From the NCBI GenBank assembly GCA_025677835.1, contig JAIXMR010000023.1:186001-250000 (forward strand): 64,000 nucleotides of DNA, given 5' to 3'. The notes under the pieces were generated by a model. It searched no databases and had not been told where the DNA came from. It saw nothing but the letters and a program-made list of their open reading frames with translations. Origin of the DNA: Sporodiniella umbellata. Taxonomy: Eukaryota; Mucoromycota; Mucoromycetes; Mucorales; Rhizopodaceae. Positions 1-9,673 of this stretch are shown here, piece after piece. A program made the translations under genes and the position numbers. Numbering within the stretch: position 1 is the stretch's first letter; each line of letters starts with the position of its first letter.

Positions 1-1980
1 TGGTAAAGTTTTTCTTTTTCTTTTCTTTTTTTTGTATTATACTATTGCGTTGTCATTATAAATGACAGTTTAAGCTTCTTTTAAAGCAATGAACGTCCAA
101 GGAGAAACCAAAGGGGATACCATACAAACACATAGATTTCAGACAGTGTATAAAAGGAGAGCAGAAAAAATAAAGGGGGTATTAAAGCAATTAGAAGAAC
201 AGTCCATTTCTAAGAAAACAAATAATAGCTTATGCATAGGATCATGACATAGACTCTCCTACAGTTAACGTATACATGAATATATATATAGCTCAATAGA
301 CCCTATTTACCTCATGAGTTAACTCAATGGACGCTCCTATGTTTAGTGAATATTCAGGCTTACCATAGACAAAATATTACCCATTGGTTTGGTAATAGGT
401 TATCTAAATCGAGTAAAGTAACCAAAGAAAAAAATTTCTGTATTTGATTCATATATTGTAAATTTTGGACAATCTTTCAAATCTTATATGACACCCGAAA
501 CCCAATTTTGTGTTTTCTCCTCTCCCTCCTTTTTATTACAAGCACGCGAGCTAAAACGGAATTACTATTTATAAAATAAAACGCTATTATTTCATTGCAA
601 AAATCGGGGAATGTTATCCTTGATCGGTTTTCAATATCTGTATATCTTTTATTTAGCTCACAGCTTACTAAAATTATACATTGATCCTGGTATTTTACAG
701 AGGGGGCCATCAATTACTGCTAATATAATAACAAAGCCCTATGTTTCAAATAATCTTGCTCAAAGTATGTAAGTTACTGTTGAGCGCTATTTTTTCAAGT
801 CAACTTTAACTTACTGCAAGAGAAACTTTAGCTTTTCTTTTTATGTATGTTTACCAAAAAGAAAAAAAGCTTCCTAATCCATTTGAGGGTGAGAAGAATT
901 ATACATTTGAATTGATAAGCGAAACGTATTGTATTCACGTATAAAAACGCTATTATATATTTTTTTAAGGAAGAAGGAAAGACATTACATAATAAAACAT
1001 ACCACACAACTGTAATCTGCTTTTCTGAATTCCCCAAGCTTCCTTTGAGCTATCAAACTATTTTTTTTTTCAAAAATAAAATTTCGGAATCCCTGGGTAC
1101 TGTCGGCTTTTTTTTTTGTGTTGCTTACTCTATTCTTAAATACTATTGCTTTAAATTGGTCTCCTTTAAAAGCCTATACAAACGAGCTCTTTATATTCAA
1201 GGAATGTACAAAAACAAAACAGTACCGTACCTCGTGTGTTGCATACCGTTTGTTGTTATTGTTACTATTTTTTATGAAAACAATTCAGAGTTGAAACCGG
1301 ACGCTTTGAAAAGAAAAAGAAAAACTCAACTTGATACAAAACTAATGCATACTTGATATAGAGCAACTAATTGAATAGCTCAGATACTAAGACATTTTTT
1401 TAAAACAGAAAAAAAAGTTTATGTTTACAACTCCAACTCAGAAATGGGAGCCTACCATTAACTTTCTTGACTAACCTTTTGTATCACATAAGCATATTTT
1501 TAATTCAGCTATCGATTATTTGGAACTGATTAAGGGTTTTACAACATCAATAGTCATTACCTTTTTTTACTGAAAAAGAAAGAGAAAAAGAAATCATCGA
1601 TCCCCTTGCTTATTTTTCCGATTTTTCTATATAGCCTACCATGCGACTTAGATACAGCTTTACTTCTCCTTTTTTGAATTTTCCGCACTTTCATATTTGC
1701 AAATTATACGCTTATAAATCTCTTTCAATAGCAAAACTTACTCCTTTGAAATTAGTGTCTTCGACACATTATGGACAGTCAAAAAAGGAAAAAAACATTC
1801 CTTAGTACTCTATGTACATAAAAGGCTTGTATGATGTACTTTTTCAATTGATGTCTATTCAGTTTAAAAAAGGCATTTTCTGCAATGAAGTGAACATAGC
1901 ATTACTCGTGTTACAACCAACTGTTTAGGGACACACTATAAAAACTGAGATTTGAAGCTTTAAATTATAGAAAAATACTG
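1..1980. other. AT-rich intergenic region, no gene seen
   Basis: This stretch has many short A and T runs and only short ORFs lacking convincing codon content. No tRNA, splice-linked exon set or known motif was recognised. It probably holds the 3' flank of the transporter gene that ends at 1981. Confidence 0.6.
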
Positions 1981-3905
1981 CTATTTGGATAAGATAAAGC
2001 CGCGCATTCGCGAGAAGAGCAACAATGCCAGTACAGCAATACCAAGAGATGCTATAGAAATAACTTTTTGTACATTCCCATAAGCAATCACAGCGCCATG
2101 ATGTTGATGCTCTGGAAGGTGGTTAATATATGTAATATTTCCTAGAACAGCAGAGTGGTCGTATTCCCCAGGAATATTTTTAGCAAACTCGTTAGGAAGC
2201 AGGCCATTCCAGATGGCTCCAGCAATCGCAGATCCGATACTAGTAGCTACGGTGCCTCCAACCTGAAAAAGGGCAGTAACAATGGCCATATCTAGTGGAT
2301 GTTTTGAGTTTTTCTACTATTTATAGACAAAACGGGGCTTTTTTACCTGAAGCAGGGACTGAGCTTTGTACTGCGACAAGAATCGGAACATATATAAAGC
2401 CAGCACCAAATCCGGCAATGATTTGAGTAGCAACAACAAACTCAATAGATGAAGTTGGGTGTCGGGCTGGAATCATGAAGCCAATACCGACAATCAACAA
2501 AACCAGACCCACAAAAACTATAGGCTTATATACTTTATAGCGCTTCATCAGATAGCCTGAAAAAATCTGGCTAACAAGAAACACAGCGTCATAGCTACGA
2601 TCAATATAATTCGCTGTTACTATTGAAGCTCTACGAGATATCTGTATATAAGTGATGTGATATGCCCAGTTGGCGGCATGAAAAATGCTGACAGTTGCAC
2701 AGCAAAGAACTCCTACAAGAGGTGTTGAATCCTCCCACTTTCCAAGTGGTATCATAGGCATTTCTGCCCATTTGTATTCCCATACAACAAAAGCCAAAAC
2801 ACAAATAATGCCACTAAAAAAACATCCCAGGGTAAGAGAAGATGACCAACCTCCCATAGGGTTAGCAAGAACCAAAGGTAGTAAAGTCATACAGAGGGCT
2901 CCAACAAATAACAAACTTCCGACTATATCCATTTCCTTGCAAAACTTTTGAATCTTTTCGTAAAAGCTGACTTTGTTTTTGCTTTTAAGCGGCAGTAAGC
3001 CAGATTCTTTGACAGTCTTTTCCAGCCGGACCAAGCCTACCATTAAAGGAATAGAGGTGACTGAAATACAAATACAAGTCATTGCATATGCCCATCTCCA
3101 TGCCTTAGCATTCACCAAAGCCTCTCCCACCACCGGTGCTAAAAATATATTTACAATAGCTGGAAAATCATAAAAGGCTTGAAATAAACCGCGATTTACT
3201 GATGTTGTAATATCTAAAATTACATTTTAAGGACAAAGAGACATGTGATTATGTAGCTTTTGTTCTTAATTATTTACCTGCTATAAGAACATGACCTAAA
3301 ATTGCGACACCAGTGACTCCAAGAGCATAAATGACCTGTCCACCCTATCCGAAAATAGCTTATTTTTAACACTGATCAAAGAAAAAGCTTCTTTTTAAAT
3401 TTTTACCACCAATGTACTCATGTTGAGCGCAGATGCTTGAACAATACCCGACAAAATATAGAAGACAATTGAAATAGCAAACGATTCTGTTCGACCCAAA
3501 GTATCTGCAATTTTTGCATAAAATGGTAGTAAAACTGTTTCCATCACATAAAGTACTATATTGATTAAACTAGCAAAATTCAGTGCATTAAATGCGCTAG
3601 CAATATAGGCCGACGAAGAATAAACAACATTGGACTCCCAGTTCTTTGCCCAAGCGATCAAAACAATACTTTGTGATGCAAAAAAAAATGTTTAAAATCA
3701 AAACAGAAACTTAAAATTAAAAAATTTACCCAGCAATAACCATCTTCTTATCTTTTTCAGTGCCCAGGTGATTCATAAGCATTACTTTTTGAACACCAAA
3801 GGGTTTGTCTTTAATATCTTGAACTACGTCTGGAATTTGTTTAGGGATGGCACCATAGTTTTCTCTTCCCTTTTTCGCAGAAGTTTTTACGTTAGAACTT
3901 TCCAT
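1981..3905 (-). CDS. Siderophore-iron transporter, MFS family (Sit1/Arn type)
   Basis: This is a predicted plasma-membrane or vesicular H+ symporter that imports ferric siderophores. Five exons (3905-3730, 3668-3407, 3344-3278, 3213-2347, 2291-1981) join in frame to 560 aa, the usual size for the ARN/SIT family. The N-terminus is a hydrophilic Lys-rich tail, then about 12-14 hydrophobic segments follow. The C-terminal part (a run reading VATSIGSAIAGAIWNGLLP followed by a polar loop and a last membrane segment) is typical of fungal Sit1-like transporters. The first MFS half carries KIADTLGRTE, a loop 2-3 signature. The start is the first ATG in frame with the Lys-rich tail. The Merlin-like transposon begins 380 bp upstream, so it may sit within or near the promoter. 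Substrate specificity cannot be read from sequence. Confidence 0.85.
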
Positions 3906-4284
3906 TTTTATCTGGAGAGCGGAAGAAAGAAAAAATGTTTAATTTGAAAGCTAGATCAGATATTTCTCATCATTCTTTTTCGTATTTTGGTGTAACAGTG
4001 GACTTATCAGATCTTCTGCTCTTTGCACTAAGGCCTTTGAAAATTTTATTGGTGTAATTTGAGTCACAGAATACGGAATCGAGCTTTGGTGTTCATAAAC
4101 AGAAGGTCACTGCTTTGTAAATGTCTGCCCTTTTGCCTACTTAACTTGGGTTTATCCTTCCCGAGAAACTCTTTCTCTTCTTCTAATTGAAAGCTTTATT
4201 CTGTGTAAATATTCAGGAGGTGCGCATTTTCTTGAAACAAATAGCACAACTATATGAAGTATATTAGGAAAAGAGGCGTTATAC

Positions 4285-4308
4285 AGTGCCTCCACCCCCC
4301 ATTTTGGT
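4285..4308 (+). repeat. Left terminal inverted repeat of the Merlin-like element
   Basis: The sequence AGTGCCTCCACCCCCC continues to ATTTTGGT. Its reverse complement matches 5954-5977 at 21 of 24 bases. Confidence 0.8.
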
Positions 4309-4393
4309 TAAAGACCAATATAAGGGTTTAGTTTTAAATTTAAAATCTTATCCAATCATATCTTTAAAAAGTCAAATGTTATCCTCACAATAT

Positions 4394-4690
4394 TTAAATA
4401 AAAAGGTTACTAAGTTTTTCTGTCATATTTTCAAACATAATGTCATCATATAATAAAGAATCTAGTTCTTCTTCATACGATAAAGTTCTTTTTCTTTTCT
4501 TATTGCTATCTACACTCTTATTGTATTTTTTAAAGGTGTAAAACAATCTACTACAACCTTGATAAGATATATATATTGAATATTCATTATCTTTTTTGTA
4601 AATATGATATTCATCTAGATTGTGTAATTCCATTTCTCTTATAATCGTATTTCTTTTTATATTATTTTTATATTTTTTGTCTAACCCCAT
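4394..4690 (-). CDS. Hypothetical 98-aa protein inside the transposon
   Basis: A Lys/Asn/Tyr-rich 98-residue ORF lies between the transposase 3' end and the left TIR, on the same strand. It has no recognised domain. The N-terminal half is strongly basic, the C-terminal third acidic (a stretch of Glu/Asp and Leu), and a TKKYNK-like basic patch sits near the middle. Its A/T-rich codons match the transposase rather than the neighbouring host genes, which supports its belonging to the element. It could be an accessory transposon protein or a chance ORF in AT-rich sequence. Confidence 0.35.
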   Translation of the reverse strand: MGLDKKYKNNIKRNTIIREMELHNLDEYHIYKKDNEYSIYISYQGCSRLFYTFKKYNKSVDSNKKRKRTLSYEEELDSLLYDDIMFENMTEKLSNLFI

Positions 4691-4826
4691 TATTTTTAAT
4701 GAAAAACCATCAATTTATAATAAGCCAATATGTAAAACGCCCACCAACAAAAGAAAACAAAAGAAAAGGAATTAATTTTCAAATACAAAAGAAAATTCAT
4801 TTCTGAAAGATAAAAACAAAAGCGTT

Positions 4827-5775
4827 TTACAATAGTAGGGTCATATTATTCCATATGTCTTTTTCGTTAACTCTTCTCCAAACAAACTCATTTAAACATT
4901 CTTGGAGCATGTCTTTTCTATTTCTTGATAATTTTTAGCTTGAATCCATTCCACGTTCCTTCGATAGTATTTGTGCTAACTCCATCACTTGTTTTATATT
5001 CTTTCTTATGATTAACTGTATGACGCCCATATCCTAGTTCATTTAGAGAGAAGTATCCTTTCCATAGATCTGTATAAATAATTGATCCTGGAAGAATGTG
5101 TTGAGTTATAACATTTAGAAGAGTGTTTTTGCATCTATCTTCAACAGTAACCATGAACAACCTTCTGCTTGATGTTTTTTCTACACCACCCAATACCCAA
5201 GAACCATCTTTGTTGTTCTCTCTATTATATTTTCTTTTAGAGAACTTTGATTCATCGATCTGAACTACTATATCTTTTCCTCCAATTTTGGAATGATTGT
5301 TATCGTGTATGTTTGTTAATAAAACATCCTTATTTTTAGATAGATCTTCTATATATGTATTTTTTGATAGTATTTTTCTGAAGTGTTTGTAATATGATGT
5401 GATAGTATTTTTACTAAATCTATTTCCGTAATAAGGAAGGGCGTTTATTCTATAAGTATTTGTTAGAAAAAGATATAAAAGTATAAGAGTATTATTGGCT
5501 TTTTGCCTTTTGAAATAAAAAAAGGTATTTTCAAATATAGAGGTTTGTTAAGAACATTTTCTACATATAATCTGTTTTAAGCTGTATCTTTCAGTCAAAG
5601 ATTCACAGCAATATTTCCTTTTACATATAATATTTTTATCCTTTAAATAGTTTATTGATGTTCCTTTATCACAAACAATTTTGTTTAGTTCATCTAATGT
5701 TGGAATCATGAAAGAAAAAGGTTGCTTTTTTGTTATTTTGAATAAATTCTGTTTAGATCTCAGTTTTATGTTCAA
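4827..5775 (-). pseudogene. Disrupted ISXO2/IS1016-type (Merlin) DDE transposase
   Basis: The reading frame opens at 5775 with an N-terminal region ending in a Cys pair (ICRKC). It meets an in-frame TAA at 5548-5550 and then continues open in the same frame to a stop at 4918-4920. The DDE triad is recognisable: QIDES followed by KRKYNR, then YTDLWKGY, then TNTIEGTW. Just after FKLKI the family's conserved tail (FVWRRVNEKDIWN) appears in a different frame and ends at 4827, so a one-base frameshift lies near 4925-4935. With one nonsense codon and one frameshift this copy should not make active transposase. An intron covering the TAA cannot be strictly excluded, but the downstream frame continues without any gap. 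Known family function: cut-and-paste transposition by a DDE nuclease. Confidence 0.85.
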
Positions 5776-5786
5776 GACCTACGTTG

Positions 5787-5814
5787 GGCTACAACCCTAC
5801 AGTCGGTTGTAGCC
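5787..5814. repeat. Perfect 10-bp inverted repeat (hairpin) next to the transposase start
   Basis: GGCTACAACC (5787-5796) and GGTTGTAGCC (5805-5814) are exact reverse complements separated by 8 nt. The hairpin lies 12 bp upstream of the transposase ATG and directly beside the subterminal repeat array. It could be a binding site or an RNA hairpin in the 5' leader; its function is inferred only from position. Confidence 0.85.
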
Positions 5815-5819
5815 TGAAA

Positions 5820-5977
5820 CGAATTTTGGTAATTAACAAAAACGAACTTTGGAAATCACAACTACGAAAATTGGACTAGTGCAAAAACGAAAATTGAGCT
5901 AGAACAAAAGCGAAAATTAGGCGGAGATCAAAGCGAAATCTGTTTTTAGGTCTACGAAAATTGGGGGTAGAGGCACT
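5820..5977. repeat. Subterminal tandem array, about 23-bp units
   Basis: CGAA-starting degenerate units begin at 5820, 5843, 5865, 5888, 5911, 5934 and 5955 (spacings 23, 22, 23, 23, 23, 21). The consensus is close to CGAAAATTGG followed by a variable part and CAAA. The last unit overlaps the right TIR. Regularly spaced subterminal motifs are common transposase-binding sites in eukaryotic DNA transposons. No matching array is present at the left end. Confidence 0.85.
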
Positions 5978-6191
5978 ATAATCGAGATATTCCTAAACTG
6001 TATAAAAAACGACTAAAACTAAATTTGAAGTGTTCCCCCCTTCAAACAAAAACGAACTCAAAACTTTTCTATAGAAAAAGTGTACACTGATAAGGTGTAA
6101 TAAAAAAAAAAACAAAAAAAAAAAAGAAAACTTCAATAAGTTTTTCTACAAAAAAACAAAAAGCCAATTGCTTTTTTTTATTGAAATGCGA

Positions 6192-9100
6192 TTACCATCT
6201 TTCAGTGTTGCGACGTTCATTGTTAGTGTTGTTGTTACTGTAGCCACCAGGGCGACGATCGCCCTCTCGACGACGGTCGCCAAAGCTACGATCACCGAAG
6301 CTACGGTCACTGTCGTTGCGACGCTCACCAAAGCTACGGTCGCCATCATTACGACGCTCACCAAAGCTACGGTCGCCATCATTACGACGCTCGCCAAAGC
6401 CACGATCCCCATCGTTACGACGCTCACCGAAGCCACGATCGTTGCCAAAGCGTCGGTTGTTGTTTGAAGGAGTTTTAACTTCGTTCCAGGTGTTTTCAGA
6501 GGCACCACTGGAGGCACCAGGTCGTCTCCAAGTGTTTTCAGCGCCTCCGCGACGCCAGCTGTTACCTTCATCACCGCCAGCAGGAGCAGCGGCACGACGA
6601 GGAGGCACATACTTGCCAGCAGCAGGAGCAGGAGCAGCAGCAGCTTTTCTGCTTTCCAGCAACTTGCGCTCAATTTCGGCTTCACGATCGGCTTGCTTCT
6701 TAGCCATCTCGTCAAGTTTCCTATTAGTTAAACATTAGTCGTGTAATTAAAACATTTTGAATGGTATTTTACTTTTGTTGTTCAGCAGCAGCCTCTCTTT
6801 CCTTGGCGCGACGTTCTTCTTTTTCGGCTCTCTCGCGTTCTTCTCTTTCAGCTCTCTCGCGTTCCTCTGCTTCTTTACGGGCTCTTTCAGCCTCTTCAGC
6901 CGCACGTGCTTTAGCGATCTCGTCTCTCTTTTCGCGCCATAAAGCAATTCTTTCATTCTTTTCTTTTTCGATTGCTTCATTAGCAGCTCTTTGTTTGATT
7001 TCAATGGCTTGTTTGCGTTGCTCCAAAAGCTTGTTCTTATATGTTGTGTAGTCACCGACAATACGAGTGAATCTTGATTTGAGAGCCATATTTTCTGTGT
7101 GTTGTTGTTTAGCATTAAGCAATGTAGCTTTTGATGTGGCTTCATATACAGCCTTGTCTGTCTTTTGTTGTTTTTCGTAATCTTTGTCCAAAAGAGGAAT
7201 TTCTTCCTTTCTAAATGCACGTTCAGTGTGATCCAAACGTTTGCTAATTTGTTTCAAGCGATCACTCAATTCTTTTTGTTCAGTTCGGAGACGAGAAACC
7301 TTAAGATTCAAAAGCGTTTTGACATCTGAGTTTTCAATTTCCTCAGGCTTCAATTGTAAACCAGTCTTAGTACTGATTTCTTCAGCAATACGCTTAGCTT
7401 GATCACGTTGGATTTCTTCTTGTACACGCTTCATACGTTCTTCTTCACGTTTCTTAGCTTCTTCTTCTAATCTCTTCTTTTCAGCTTCAGCCTTCTTAGC
7501 AAGAGTAGCAGCCTTCTCTTGAGCGATAAACTTCTCCTTTTGAGCCTGTTCAGTTTCAATCAACTCCTTGCGGCGCTCAATGATCAACTTGCGTTCAAGA
7601 GCTTGTTTGTGCTCTTGTTCAGCTCCAGCTAAAGCGCGCTGTACGACTTGTTGCTTAGCCTTTTCGGCATCTTGCTTGACGGAGGGGTCAATCATTTGGA
7701 TGACAGCGTGAATGCTGCCACCAAGGCGAGAGAGTTGGGTACGCATGAGGTCAGCAGGAGATGATTGCAATTGAATACCTTCGGTGATGGTATCCTTGGG
7801 GGGTGCAAATAAGTCGGTTTCAAACATCAAACTCTTGGAGGCATGATCGATACGAATATTCAATTCTCCTCGCTTACATCCATTCATAATAAACTTTTCA
7901 ATAGTAGCAGCATCATAGTTGTAAGGTGCTGGGAAAGAAGCAAGGTTCAAGACAAAATCCAACTTGACGGTGGTGTAAACTTGAGAAAGTTGCTGCAACA
8001 AACGAGTCAAAATAACCTGGTGAAGAGGTCGAACATATTTAGCCAAATCCTTATCTTCAGAAAGCTTAGTCATAATAGGGTTGATCTTTTTGCAGATAGA
8101 CAAAGGATGGAATTGAACTTCAAGGATATTGTAAAGCTCACGAATTTCAGGGCGAACGCGAGACAAGATGTTTTTGTTCAAAGCTTCCTTCAACAAACCA
8201 GTACGGGTAGGGTGTGCAGAAAGCCCCATTAAGGTGGAAAGGCGGTTAAGCTTTTGAACACGATATTCATCGGCTTCAACATATCCAGGGCGAGTTTTAG
8301 TTGTGGTGATGATGGGAATAGCAAGCGCTGACAATATAACAATGGAAGCCATACGGGAATGTTCACCGTCAGTCAAGTTTTTGTTGAAAGTACGTTCGAT
8401 GGCTGAATATCTATTCCAGGCAGCAGAGTGGAAAAGATAGTCATCAGAAACCATGAAAATCTTGGTAAGCTTTTCATAGTAGTTGGCCATCATGACGGGC
8501 TTAGGGGGTCTCTTGGACGTGGTGAGCAAAGTGTGGATATCTTCAACTGTTTTGAAGGCTTCTTGCCACAATTCGAGTTCGGCAGCAACGTTCAACTGAA
8601 CAAAACGAGCTTCCAAGTATTGCTGAAGAGTCTCAGGGTCGTTCAAGTTGACGGCGTGTGGTTGGTGAGAATATTTGGCTACATTCAAAAAGTGATTACG
8701 AAGAATTTCACAGAGACGACGGAATTCGGTTTTTCTTTCGTATGTTGAACAGAATTGGAAAGCCTTCAAGGTGACGGCATTATACAAAGTTTCCAAACGA
8801 GAGTTGTTTCTCATGATATCCAAAACAGTGCGATAACTTTCCCACAAAAATTTGAGCCAGGGTGTAACAACAGCACGGTCGGTTCTATCCTTACTTTGGT
8901 CTCCTGAGACAGTGCTGAGCATGACTGATTCAGGTGTTTCTGAAGCCTCAAGATCGTCAACATCAACAGCAATCTTATCGGCTTGGGCACGAGCGTCAGC
9001 AACTTTAGCTTCAGCGAGCTCGAGCATTTTGTTGATGATGGTCTATATTTTTTTTTAATTCCAATTCAGTCCAATTAAAAATATTACCTCAATAGAGTTA

Positions 9101-9416
9101 ACACTGGTGTTTTGAGCAATGTTACGGTATTGGTGAAGACCTTCTTTAACCATCTTTCCCTTCTTGAGCTCAACACAAAGCTCAACATATTTGATCATGA
9201 TGGGTTCCATCACGGTGATGGGATTACTACGAGATCTCTTTGAAAGTACGACCTCATGAAGAGCTTGTAAAGCAGCTTCGTTTTCGCCAACAGCCTGGAG
9301 TTCTATTTCGAATAAGGTGTGAGCATATCAAATTTTGGTGTATATCTTCATCCATCCATCTAACCTTCGACTCTTTTAAGGACATTATCTGACTTCACAG
9401 CGTAGAATGGAGCCAT
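6192..9416 (-). CDS. TIF32: Translation initiation factor eIF3 subunit a
   Basis: This is the scaffold subunit of the cytoplasmic eIF3 complex, which binds the 40S subunit and recruits mRNA and other factors. Four exons (9416-9365, 9302-9088, 9042-6773, 6720-6192) give 1021 aa, within the family range. The N-terminus MAPFYA followed by NVLKR is characteristic. A PCI-type helical region occupies roughly residues 300-500, followed by a long charged coiled coil rich in EEAKKREEER-type sequence. The C-terminus carries tandem copies of a GERRNDGDR-type unit at about residues 940-1005, analogous to the arginine/aspartate-rich decapeptide repeats of animal eIF3a. The start at 9416 was chosen over an upstream in-frame ATG at 9473 because it matches the family N-terminus. 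It is divergent from the kinase gene at 9674, with 257 bp between starts. Confidence 0.93.
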
Positions 9417-9673
9417 TGTGTTGAGGATGGATAATAAGGATAGAGTTACGCATTGAAGTTGGCCAAAGTGCATTTTCTGAGATTGAAAACGAAAGTTTGT
9501 GAAACAGCTAAGATCACTGAAATTAAGGAGCAACCTTCAAGGAGACAGAGCCTGTTGTCTTAGAGACCTACAAACTATGACCCTTTTTTTTTTTTTTTGC
9601 AAATAAAACACAAGCTATATTTAAACTACGTTTTTTCTATTTGCTCTCTCTCTTTTTCAAATATCAAAATAAC

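Larger units (their letters stand above)
4285..5977 (-). mobile_element. Merlin-like DNA transposon (1.69 kb) with 24-bp TIRs
   Basis: The ends are imperfect 24-bp terminal inverted repeats, 4285-4308 and 5954-5977, identical at 21 of 24 positions; both begin AGTGCCTC from the outside. Between them lie a disrupted ISXO2/IS1016-type transposase (4827-5775), a small ORF (4394-4690), a perfect hairpin (5787-5814) and a tandem subterminal array (5820-5977). No exact 8-9 bp target-site duplication is visible, so either the duplication has decayed or the exact termini are off by a few bases. Just outside the left TIR the sequence GAGGCGTTATA resembles the right terminus GAGGCACTATA, which could mean insertion beside an older copy. 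It lies between the siderophore transporter promoter and the 3' end of eIF3a. Confidence 0.8.

Noticed and set aside
477..1356. Several 60-100 codon frames near the left edge
   Set aside because: AT-rich, no motifs, no splice partners; consistent with chance.
6168..6738. Alternative-frame ORFs across the eIF3a C-terminal repeats
   Set aside because: Repeat DNA stays open in several frames; the eIF3a frame matches the family and connects by a valid intron.
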